64,000 nt of DNA, from contig CAJXWZ010000009.1 in the NCBI GenBank assembly GCA_913062815.1, positions 109,371 through 173,370 of the forward strand, given 5' to 3'. Source of the stretch: an uncultured Colwellia sp. (GTDB lineage: Bacteria > Pseudomonadota > Gammaproteobacteria > Enterobacterales > Alteromonadaceae). Within the stretch, counting starts at the first letter, position 1; the number at the start of each line of letters is the position of its first letter. The notes beneath the pieces are model-generated. The model was not told the origin of the DNA and ran no database searches. It saw only the letters and a program-made list of their open reading frames with translations. The position numbers were made by a program, and so were the translations under genes. This document shows positions 26,179-34,086 of this stretch, piece after piece.

Positions 26179-26826
26179 TTAAAGCGATTTAAGGCTACTG
26201 TTCTTGAAGGTATGCAGCCACAAGTCATTACCTTTGCCATTGTCATTTATGGCAAACTCAAAGGCTTTTGCCTCGTACGCTAAACTTTGGCCAGAGACAC
26301 TTGTATCGTAAGCAACAGATGATTTTTCCGACTTTCCCCCAAGCCACTTACCATAAGGGTCATTAACGATATAGCTTTCGCCATCAAAACCAGTAACGAC
26401 TAAGATATGGCCAGAGTCGGTAAACCAGCCATGAACAATTGTTGGAACCCCTTTTCTGGCTAACTCTCTGAGTTGAGCTATAGTTCCGTGTTCATAAAAC
26501 ACATCTCTAATAGGCGAGCCTGCATCTTTAGCAACTCGATTAAACATGGTTTGTAATTCAAACGGCTCTTGCTTAATGCCAAATTTATTAAATAAATAAT
26601 CAGGCATTCTCGTAACAAATTTATCTTTAGGTGTAATGGCAAAGTAATCGAGCACCATAGCCACAGAGGTAATATTGCACGCGCGCCAGCCCTGCTCTTT
26701 ATTCTGCTTTTGATCATAAAAAGGTACTTCGCTCAATTGAAATACCTCTTTTACATGCGCGTCTATAGATAGAGTCAATAAAAACAGCGTGTAAATAACG
26801 AAAAATGTTTTTGACCATGCTTTCAT
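26179..26826 (-). CDS. Exported C39-like cysteine peptidase
   Basis: The 215-residue protein has a signal peptide (about 1-23) and a single papain-fold domain. Cys50 lies in WRACNITS, His140 in SGHILVVTGFDG and Asp156 in NDPYGKW. The domain matches the C-terminal third of the fusion protein at 8048, including VHGWFT, YDTSVSGQ and the end INDNGKGNDLWLH. C39_2-like domains cut peptides; a stem-peptide or cross-link substrate is inference. It starts one base after the amidase stop codon, so the two genes are co-transcribed. Confidence 0.8.
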   Translation of the reverse strand: MKAWSKTFFVIYTLFLLTLSIDAHVKEVFQLSEVPFYDQKQNKEQGWRACNITSVAMVLDYFAITPKDKFVTRMPDYLFNKFGIKQEPFELQTMFNRVAKDAGSPIRDVFYEHGTIAQLRELARKGVPTIVHGWFTDSGHILVVTGFDGESYIVNDPYGKWLGGKSEKSSVAYDTSVSGQSLAYEAKAFEFAINDNGKGNDLWLHTFKNSSLKSL

Positions 26827-26827
26827 A

Positions 26828-28252
26828 TTAAATAAAACTTGGAAATTGTGTTTTGTATAATTGTCCTACTTGTTGTTGCTCTACGACTCTCGCTGCGGTA
26901 AAGATATGCTCTTCTTGGTAGGGTCTGCCGACAATTTGAATCGAGCTAGGTACGCCGTTTAAGCAAAAACCGTTAGGCATTGAGAGTACGGGGCATTGAC
27001 CTAAGGTATTAAAGGGATAAGTCATAAACCAGCCTTTATTGGCGTCTACTCGCTGCTCATTTATGAATACATTGTCTTTACTGTAATCAAAATCAGCGGC
27101 AATATCTGACGTAGCAACCGTTGGACAAACCACTAAGTCATATTCTTTAAAGACTTTGGCAAGCTCATCCCACATCTTGCAAGCATGTAAATTCGCTTCG
27201 AAAACATCATCTAAAGTCGTTCTAGCAACATTCTCTAAATAGAGCTGAACATAGGAAGTTAACTCATCATATTTGTCCGAATCTAGATATTCTCGCTTTA
27301 ACATTTGCCCCATCATTGCTCGCTGATGAACTTTGGCCGTTTGTATTACTTGCTCATCCCAGTTCAAATCAACAAATTCGACTATAGCACCAGCCTGTTC
27401 TAAGATTTTTGCCGTTTTTAATAAGTTATCTTTAATATCAGCGTCAACTTGATAAAAACCTAGATCCACAGATATAGCAATTTTAAGTTCTTTAATTGAT
27501 TTAGTCGGCGTTAGAGCTGGATTAATATCGGGTATAAAAGAATGAGAATCATGCCAATGAGCGCCTCTTATATGGGGATAAGCAAGTAGCATATCGTCTA
27601 AAGTTCGGGTTAACAGGCCGTGATGACAATAGGGATCTATATTATACGGGCTTATATCGGCCACTCGACCGTGGGGTGGTTTATAGCCATAAATGCCACA
27701 CATAGCAGCAGGAATACGAACAGACCCGCCAATATCGGTGCCATTAGCAAAACTACACATGCCCGAAGCGACCGCAATTGCAGAGCCACCAGAAGAGCCG
27801 CCACAAGTCATTGATAAATTCCATGGGTTACGACTCACGCCCCAAAGTTTTGACCACGTCACTGAAGAGGTAGAGAATTCTGGCGTAGTCGTTCTGCCGA
27901 TAAACATAGCGCCGGCATTTAGTAATGCTTCCGGCACTGGATCAGTTGACGTGGCAATATAATCTTTTAAACACAATGAGCCATTAGTCATTGGCTCACC
28001 TGTCACATAGGTTTCATCTTTAATCGCCACCGATAGTCCAGTAAGACCCGCTGCACTATTGTTGTGATAAGCTTGTTCTGCAAGTTTAGCCTGCGCTAAA
28101 GTGCGCTCAAAAAATGTAAAGCTAAAGGCATTCACCTTTTCGTTTATTTGCTCGAACCTTTGTTGGTAAGCTTTTACTATTTCAACAGGAGAAAGTTGTT
28201 TGCTTTTAAATAGCGATAATAGCTCTGTGGCCGGAAGATAATTTAAAGACAT
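26828..28252 (-). CDS. Amidase signature family enzyme
   Basis: The 474-residue protein has the Ser-cisSer-Lys triad of the amidase signature family. Lys78 lies in AIKDET, Ser153 in CGGSSGGSA and nucleophile Ser177 in GTDIGGSVR. It has no signal peptide, so it acts in the cytoplasm. Family members hydrolyse varied amides, and the exact substrate is not evident. It leads a two-gene operon with the C39-like peptidase and has a TATCG-N7-CGATA operator 67 bp upstream. That places it with the cell-wall genes; an imported muropeptide or amidated amino acid is plausible. Confidence 0.9.
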   Translation of the reverse strand: MSLNYLPATELLSLFKSKQLSPVEIVKAYQQRFEQINEKVNAFSFTFFERTLAQAKLAEQAYHNNSAAGLTGLSVAIKDETYVTGEPMTNGSLCLKDYIATSTDPVPEALLNAGAMFIGRTTTPEFSTSSVTWSKLWGVSRNPWNLSMTCGGSSGGSAIAVASGMCSFANGTDIGGSVRIPAAMCGIYGYKPPHGRVADISPYNIDPYCHHGLLTRTLDDMLLAYPHIRGAHWHDSHSFIPDINPALTPTKSIKELKIAISVDLGFYQVDADIKDNLLKTAKILEQAGAIVEFVDLNWDEQVIQTAKVHQRAMMGQMLKREYLDSDKYDELTSYVQLYLENVARTTLDDVFEANLHACKMWDELAKVFKEYDLVVCPTVATSDIAADFDYSKDNVFINEQRVDANKGWFMTYPFNTLGQCPVLSMPNGFCLNGVPSSIQIVGRPYQEEHIFTAARVVEQQQVGQLYKTQFPSFI

Positions 28253-28319
28253 TCATATTCTTATTACTGATTTAATATGCGCTCAGTATGAATACTCATG
28301 GCTAGTATAAACAATTGGA

Positions 28320-28342
28320 ACCTATCGCTTAAAACGATAGAA
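28320..28342. promoter_or_regulatory. TATCG-N7-CGATA operator, site 5
   Basis: ACCTATCG, seven bases, CGATAGAA. It is 67 bp upstream of the amidase start and just beyond the VanX-like gene's stop codon, so it serves the amidase - C39 operon. Confidence 0.8.
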
Positions 28343-28366
28343 AAACCCCAAAACCGAAATACAAGC

Positions 28367-29095
28367 TTACCTCACAGCAAAATTAAAGTAGCTATCAGGA
28401 TAAACTTGCTCAGCTAACGTGAAGTGCCACCATTCCATGTCATAAGCTAAAAAGCCTGAAGCTCGCATTAACCTTTTTAGCAATAAGCGATTATCTCTTT
28501 GCTGCTCAGTTATACGCTTATCATCAGTGTTGGAAATCGAGTCAAATAAATCAAAAGATGAGCCCATATCGAGCTCTAGCCATTGTCCTTCAACTTTCTT
28601 TACTAAGGTTAAGTCTAGTGTTGAGCCTCTGCTGTGACCTGACTTAGGCGCTATGTATGGCCCAAGCAAAGTGTTTTTTGCTAAATTAGGATAGAAGTTA
28701 TCTTTAGTACTTGTATCGTTCATATCATTTGCCCAACGAACAAAATGCTCAACGGCTTGTTGCGGTCGATAACAATCAAACAGCTTAATATTAAGGTCTT
28801 GCTTTTGCGCCTCATGATAAACTGCTAACAAGGCTGTGGCGGCCTTTTGTTGTAAAATACAGTAATCGGCATAATAACCATCAATCACTTCACCAACAAA
28901 GTTATTATCACTATGATATTTGATGTCAAAGACAGCTTTGGGCATAGTATTATTAATTATGACAAAATCATCCGGCATTCTTTTCTGAGCCGTTTGCTGA
29001 GCTGATTGCTGTAGCCCTTGATGTGCAATACTAGAAAAACTCAACACAAAAGACAGCAGCAAAGTAACATAGCTAACATAAGTAACTAACTTCAT
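28367..29095 (-). CDS. Exported D-alanyl-D-alanine dipeptidase (VanX/DdpX type, M15D)
   Basis: The 242-residue protein has a signal peptide (cleavage near SSIA). Zinc ligands are His154 and Asp161 (SGHSRGSTLDL) and His224, with catalytic Glu221 in EWWHF. The conserved Arg110 lies in FDCYRP. M15D enzymes split free D-Ala-D-Ala. In a vancomycin-sensitive Gram-negative this fits nutrient recovery from cell wall, not resistance. It is co-transcribed behind an NhaC-type transporter, 12 bp apart. The periplasmic location means dipeptide would be split before uptake. Confidence 0.92.
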   Translation of the reverse strand: MKLVTYVSYVTLLLSFVLSFSSIAHQGLQQSAQQTAQKRMPDDFVIINNTMPKAVFDIKYHSDNNFVGEVIDGYYADYCILQQKAATALLAVYHEAQKQDLNIKLFDCYRPQQAVEHFVRWANDMNDTSTKDNFYPNLAKNTLLGPYIAPKSGHSRGSTLDLTLVKKVEGQWLELDMGSSFDLFDSISNTDDKRITEQQRDNRLLLKRLMRASGFLAYDMEWWHFTLAEQVYPDSYFNFAVR

Positions 29096-29107
29096 TTATT
29101 TCATTCC

Positions 29108-30493
29108 CTATATAGAAAAATAACCAACAAAAATATACAAACAAAAACTAATCGTCCCACAAAATAATGCATACGGTAACTGAGTCTTTACATGTTCCAA
29201 TAAATCACAACCTGAAGCAACGGCACTCACTGCTGTAGTATCGGAAATAGGAGAACAGTGATCACCAAAAACCCCTCCCCCTAATATTGCCGCCAGTATA
29301 AGTGCTGGGTCTAAACCTAAATTGACTACTATAGGCATACCTATGGGGATCAAAATGGCAAACGTTCCCCATGAAGTACCTGTGGTAAATGAAATTAAAG
29401 CACCGGCCAAAAACAACATGCCTGGTACCCAATATAGCGGTAAATTATTGGCAACTATACCTGAAATAAACTCTCCGGTTCCCAAGGTTTGTAAACTACT
29501 GCCTAATGCAAGCGATAATAAAACAATCGTCACTAAGGGCAATAACTCACTCATGCCTTTAAAGGCAATATCTATCACTTGTTGGTGAGTAAATTCACCA
29601 CTAGTAATCATTAATATATAGCCTACTAAACAGGCCAGAGTACAGGCATAAAGAACCGATAAAGAGCCAGAACCATTAACAATACTGCCATTTCCGGTCC
29701 AAAACATAAACGCCAACATGCCCAATACTAATGTCATTAATGGCAATAACATAAATCTGGCTTTGCTATCTTGCACATCATGTTCAACTTCGTCATCTTG
29801 AATGTTTAGTGTTTCTTCAGCTGTCTTTAAAGGGCCATAAACTTTGCCGGTTAATATGGTAAAAAGCACTACTACTAAGGTTAATATGGCGTAGAAATTA
29901 TAAGGTATGGTTGAAATCAAAATGTTAATTGATGAGCTCGGCAGTGAGTAGTTACCTAATAAACCTAAAATATATGCACCCCAGCCATTGAGTAATATTA
30001 AAATGCAAATAGGTGCACTGGTACTATCGATAATATAGGCAAGCTTAGCTCGGCTCATGCCAAACTTATCAAATAAACCGCGCGATATAATACCAGCAGT
30101 TAATACGCTCAGATTTGACTCGACAAAAACCACTACGCCGGTAAAAAAAGTGACTAAGCCTGTACGTCTTTTATTTGTCGCTATGCCCTTATTTATAAAC
30201 AACTTTACCGTTGCAGTAACCCCGCCAGAATAGCGCATTAAGGCCATCAAAGCGCCAACAATTAATGAGAACATTAATAAGCGCACATTGCCAGGCGAAG
30301 AAAACACCGCCACGATTTGATTGATTGTTGATATTAAGCCATCAAATAAAACCACATGACTGGTTTCCTTTGATAAATAAATAGTGATAACTTCTGAAGT
30401 AAATAGCGACATCAACAGCGCCAGTAACACCTCCCGCTTCCAAAACACAATGATTATTGCCACCACAGGAGGAAGCACTGTAACCCATTCCAT
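29108..30493 (-). CDS. NhaC-family sodium-coupled antiporter/transporter
   Basis: The 461-residue inner-membrane protein has about eleven to twelve helices. It carries the NhaC landmarks TSWGTFAILIPIGMPI and GGGVFGDHCSPISDTTA. The family includes Na+/H+ antiporters and also organic-acid and amino-acid exchangers. Being first in an operon with a D-Ala-D-Ala dipeptidase argues for an amino-acid role such as D-alanine uptake (inference). It is divergent from lysA. Confidence 0.9.
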   Translation of the reverse strand: MEWVTVLPPVVAIIIVFWKREVLLALLMSLFTSEVITIYLSKETSHVVLFDGLISTINQIVAVFSSPGNVRLLMFSLIVGALMALMRYSGGVTATVKLFINKGIATNKRRTGLVTFFTGVVVFVESNLSVLTAGIISRGLFDKFGMSRAKLAYIIDSTSAPICILILLNGWGAYILGLLGNYSLPSSSINILISTIPYNFYAILTLVVVLFTILTGKVYGPLKTAEETLNIQDDEVEHDVQDSKARFMLLPLMTLVLGMLAFMFWTGNGSIVNGSGSLSVLYACTLACLVGYILMITSGEFTHQQVIDIAFKGMSELLPLVTIVLLSLALGSSLQTLGTGEFISGIVANNLPLYWVPGMLFLAGALISFTTGTSWGTFAILIPIGMPIVVNLGLDPALILAAILGGGVFGDHCSPISDTTAVSAVASGCDLLEHVKTQLPYALFCGTISFCLYIFVGYFSI

Positions 30494-30630
30494 ATTTCAT
30501 ACCATTTTATAGTTCTTTTTTTTATTGTATTAAAATTGCAACTTAGGCTCTCCCCTCATATGTGTAATATACAAAGCAGCGCAATTAACAATAATGGCTG
30601 TTATTAATTTTTAATTTAAAGAAATTTATA

Positions 30631-31902
30631 ATGAATCAATTTACCTATATAGATAACCGCTTATATGCTGAAGCGCTGTCAGTGATGGATATCACCAAAG
30701 AAATAGCGACCCCATTCTACCTGTATTCTCATACTGAAATTACCAACAACTACCATAGGTTTAGCCAAGCACTTAACAGGTTAAATACTAAAGTAAATTG
30801 CCAAATTTGTTATGCGATTAAAGCCAATTCTAATCAAGCAATATTAAAAACTTTAGCACTACTTGGCTCTGGCGCCGACGTAGTGAGTGAAGGGGAATTA
30901 CAGCGAGCATTAAAAGCAGGTATTCCTGCCAGTAAAATTGTTTTTTCAGGGGTAGGTAAAACCGCACAAGAAATTTCATTTGCCTTAAAAAGTGGTATTT
31001 TGCAATTTAATGTCGAATCGGAGCCTGAACTAAAACGTATCAGTAAGCTGAGTGTCGCATTAAATCTCACCGCAAATATCGCCATTAGAATTAATCCCGA
31101 TATTGAAGCCGATACCCATGAGAAAATTTCAACGGGCAAAGCAGAGAATAAGTTTGGTATTGAACATACCAGAACAAAAGCTATATATGCCTATGCAGCA
31201 AATCTACCTGGTATTAATGTGCAGGGTATAGATGTTCATATTGGTTCACAAATTACCAGCTTAGCGCCGTTTGAAGAAACCTTTAAGAAAATAGCTGAAT
31301 TAGTCACTGAATTATTAGACGAAGGTCATGACATCAAGGTAATTGATGTCGGAGGGGGCATTGGCATTACCTACAACCCTGAAACCGATAAACAATGTGA
31401 TCTACAACAATATGCTGAGTTGATTCATCAATACCTTTCTGGGTTAGGCTGCTCTATAATTGTTGAACCTGGCCGAGCATTACTGGCAAGTGCCGGCTTG
31501 TTAGTCACTCAAGTTAACTATGTCAAAACCACGCCTGAAAAGCAGTTCCTCATTTTAGATGCGGCCATGAATGATTTCGCTCGCCCTAGTTTGTACGACG
31601 CCTATCATCAAATTCTGCCTGTAAAGCAGCAATCAACATTGAGTTCAGTTTATGACATTGTTGGTCCAGTTTGTGAAACTGGTGATACTTTTGCTAAAGC
31701 AAGAGAGCTGGCTAACATTGAGCAAGGTGATTTTTTAGTAATTAAAGATACCGGCGCTTATGGCTCAGTTATGTCATCAACCTATAATACCCGACCCTTT
31801 ATTGGTGAAATCATGGTGAAAGGTGATAAATTTTCCACTATTCGTCAACCACAAGCATTGGCGGAATTAATCAATAAAGATCTACTGCCGGATTGGTTGT
31901 AA
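30631..31902 (+). CDS. lysA: Diaminopimelate decarboxylase
   Basis: The 423-residue fold-type III PLP enzyme has Lys64 in YAIKANS, HIGSQI, the phosphate-binding GGGIGI, EPGRALL and the substrate-site GPVCETGD. It decarboxylates meso-diaminopimelate to L-lysine. LysA is usually a biosynthetic gene next to dapF. Here it starts a two-gene operon with anmK, two bases before the latter, in a peptidoglycan-degrading cluster. I read it as a catabolic or salvage copy converting DAP from stem peptides to lysine. Confidence 0.94.
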   Translation: MNQFTYIDNRLYAEALSVMDITKEIATPFYLYSHTEITNNYHRFSQALNRLNTKVNCQICYAIKANSNQAILKTLALLGSGADVVSEGELQRALKAGIPASKIVFSGVGKTAQEISFALKSGILQFNVESEPELKRISKLSVALNLTANIAIRINPDIEADTHEKISTGKAENKFGIEHTRTKAIYAYAANLPGINVQGIDVHIGSQITSLAPFEETFKKIAELVTELLDEGHDIKVIDVGGGIGITYNPETDKQCDLQQYAELIHQYLSGLGCSIIVEPGRALLASAGLLVTQVNYVKTTPEKQFLILDAAMNDFARPSLYDAYHQILPVKQQSTLSSVYDIVGPVCETGDTFAKARELANIEQGDFLVIKDTGAYGSVMSSTYNTRPFIGEIMVKGDKFSTIRQPQALAELINKDLLPDWL

Positions 31903-31903
31903 A

Positions 31904-33070
31904 ATGGAAAGTACTAAATACTCAGCAAAACCGAAGCTTTATATTGGCATAATGTCAGGTACTAGTGTTGACGGTATTGATGTTGTTTTAACTAAAATTA
32001 ATGACAATAACAGCCAGTTTATCGCTGGTTTGTCATGCCCTTTTGAGCAAACACTTAGAAACCATATCCTTGAACTTTGTCAAACAGCTCACTGCGACCT
32101 ACAAACCTTAGGGCAATTAACAGTCAAACTTTCGCAACATTATGCGCAAGCAGTGCAGCAACTCGTTACAACACATCAAATTGATAAGTCACAGGTAAGA
32201 GCGATTGGCTGTCATGGTCAAACGGTTTTACATCACCCGTTTGGTCAAACACCATTTTCCATGCAACTGGTCAATGCCCACGTTTTAGCGGCCAAAACAG
32301 GTATAACCTGCATTACTGACTTCAGGGGTATGGATATTGCACTTCAAGGTCAAGGTGCGCCGCTTGTACCTATGTTTCATCAAAGCCTATTTAAAGATAC
32401 CGATGATAATCCTAAGCTACTACTTAATCTTGGCGGTATCGCCAACCTAAGTATCATCACCGCATCGCAATTAAGCGGCTTTGATACAGGTCCTAGCAAT
32501 ATTTTACTCGATAGCTGGATGCAATATAAGTTCGGCAAAGCCTATGATAAAAATGGTCAGCTTTCTGCTACGGGGCAAGTAAATAAAAAGCTGTTAGCGT
32601 TGCTATTAAATGACCCCTACTTCTCCCGCCCTGTACCGAAAAGTACTGGCAGAGAATATTTTAATTTGGCTTGGTTCAAAGCCAAACTAGCCCAAGTTAA
32701 TGTTACTATTTCTGATGCCGATATCATGGCAACGTTAGTGCAATTAACTGTCATTAGCATTGTCGATGCGCTAAACCAACGTATTGACGTCACTTTGAAT
32801 GCGCACACACTGTACGTTTTTGGCGGTGGCTGCCAAAACCATCATTTGATGGTCTCTCTTAAAAAACTATTACCCCACTGGCAAGTAGACACCACAGATA
32901 GTATTGCTATAAATAGTCAGTATATGGAAGCAATGGCATTTGCTTGGCTTGGCTATCGCTGTATCACCGGCCAACCAGGAAACTCACCAAGTGTCACGGG
33001 TGCAACACAGCAGGTTATTATGGGACAAATTACCCAAGTTATTGGCCATAAGTTGATCTTAGGTGAATAA
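31904..33070 (+). CDS. anmK: Anhydro-N-acetylmuramic acid kinase
   Basis: The 388-residue enzyme opens with the signature IGIMSGTSVDGIDVV. It continues with AIGCHGQTVLHHP, LNLGGIANLS, GFDTGPSN and FGGGCQNHHLM, all typical of AnmK. It hydrolyses the anhydro bond and phosphorylates 1,6-anhydroMurNAc to MurNAc-6-phosphate, the substrate of MurQ encoded at 38270. Its ATG is one base after the lysA stop. It connects lytic-transglycosylase products to the same downstream pathway. Confidence 0.97.
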   Translation: MESTKYSAKPKLYIGIMSGTSVDGIDVVLTKINDNNSQFIAGLSCPFEQTLRNHILELCQTAHCDLQTLGQLTVKLSQHYAQAVQQLVTTHQIDKSQVRAIGCHGQTVLHHPFGQTPFSMQLVNAHVLAAKTGITCITDFRGMDIALQGQGAPLVPMFHQSLFKDTDDNPKLLLNLGGIANLSIITASQLSGFDTGPSNILLDSWMQYKFGKAYDKNGQLSATGQVNKKLLALLLNDPYFSRPVPKSTGREYFNLAWFKAKLAQVNVTISDADIMATLVQLTVISIVDALNQRIDVTLNAHTLYVFGGGCQNHHLMVSLKKLLPHWQVDTTDSIAINSQYMEAMAFAWLGYRCITGQPGNSPSVTGATQQVIMGQITQVIGHKLILGE

Positions 33071-33158
33071 CATAACGCTAACAATAGCTTATGATTAATC
33101 AGATGCCACTTATACAAAAGTAAATAAACTAAGGCAACTTGATTGAAAAGATCTTTTT

Positions 33159-33956
33159 CTAAAGTTTATTCTGCATTCTGAAATCTTTAATTGCCTTAGC
33201 CAGTAGAGTCAATGCTGGCTCTAATGCTTCAGCGGTTTTTATCGGTGTGCCATATAACCTAATCGCTTGCTCCTGAGCGGCTAATTCGAGTAAAAAACCG
33301 CCACCTTTAGAGCCACCAGTAATGTGCAAGGTTTGATTATCTTGGTATCTTATTTCATTATCATAACCTGGACGAGTTCGAAAACCTGCTTCATTCAATG
33401 ATTGTAATATTTTATAATCATGTAGCAAATAATAAGTCAGTTTAAAGGTTTCAGGGCTGATATTTCTTTTATCTAAAATAATTTGCACACCGCCAATATA
33501 AAGGCTGCCGTCCTTATACTCTTCAGCCAAAATGATATCGGAATCAAAATGTGGTGAAATAATGGTGATATCATTTTTTACAGCAGCTTTAAGCACCTTA
33601 TCGTAATTTGCATAGGCTAAATTAAAGTCCTTTCTATTTTTGATAATAGCTTTATCAAATAACATATCTTCGACATTGAGCACATAAGTCGACAATTTTT
33701 GTTGTGTTAAAGCATGAGTTAACTTAATTACCGCGGGATCAATAAAGTCACGTTCTACACCTTGAGCGCCGCCACTACTCAAGTTTAGATGTTCTGGTTT
33801 AGTATGATCAGATAAAATTAATACCTCGGTATTTTCCATTTTAGCAATAACTTGCTCAATATTGGCTAACTTCACTTGTTGTGAAGAGGATGGAGATGGG
33901 CTGACACTGCAGGCGGATAAAATAAGACAACAGCTGATAACTAAAAATAACTTCAT
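33159..33956 (-). CDS. Lipoprotein resembling N-acetylmuramoyl-L-alanine amidase (Amidase_3 fold)
   Basis: The 265-residue lipoprotein has Cys16 in LILSAC. I recognise a divergent Amidase_3 pattern. His51 lies in LILSDH where the family has a PGH. Glu68 follows in GAQGVERDF where the family has GxxGxxEKD. His136 lies in IISPHFDS where the family has SIHxN. Glu224 lies in GFLLELA where the family has LVELGF. That would supply three zinc ligands and the catalytic glutamate. The assignment is inference from pattern spacing. I chose the ATG with GAG nearby; a GTG four codons earlier is possible. The gene is 118 bp downstream of the D-lactate dehydrogenase gene, behind its own palindrome. Confidence 0.55.
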   Translation of the reverse strand: MKLFLVISCCLILSACSVSPSPSSSQQVKLANIEQVIAKMENTEVLILSDHTKPEHLNLSSGGAQGVERDFIDPAVIKLTHALTQQKLSTYVLNVEDMLFDKAIIKNRKDFNLAYANYDKVLKAAVKNDITIISPHFDSDIILAEEYKDGSLYIGGVQIILDKRNISPETFKLTYYLLHDYKILQSLNEAGFRTRPGYDNEIRYQDNQTLHITGGSKGGGFLLELAAQEQAIRLYGTPIKTAEALEPALTLLAKAIKDFRMQNKL

Positions 33957-34014
33957 TAAATTTCTCACGAATAAGTTAAAAAATATATTCTAAACATCTC
34001 AACGTTAACTAATA

Positions 34015-34029
34015 CCCCTAATAGAGGGG
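34015..34029. promoter_or_regulatory. GC-rich palindrome CCCCT-N5-AGGGG
   Basis: It is a perfect five-base inverted repeat in an otherwise AT-rich promoter, 58 bp before the amidase-like lipoprotein. The extended sequence through GAGGGGCGA resembles a site at 41887 in the MurNAc divergent promoter. It is a candidate operator. Confidence 0.45.
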
Positions 34030-34086
34030 CGACTCAAAGATAAGCTAAAACACAATTGCCTATTATCAATATCTATTGTTAATAAA

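Noticed and set aside
27620..27962. Two overlapping plus-strand frames opposite the amidase
   Set aside because: They lie wholly within a well-supported amidase signature gene and show only compositional shadows of it.
28367..29095. VanX-like gene as a vancomycin-resistance determinant
   Set aside because: There is no VanH or VanA-type ligase nearby, the protein is exported, and the context is cell-wall catabolism in a Gram-negative.
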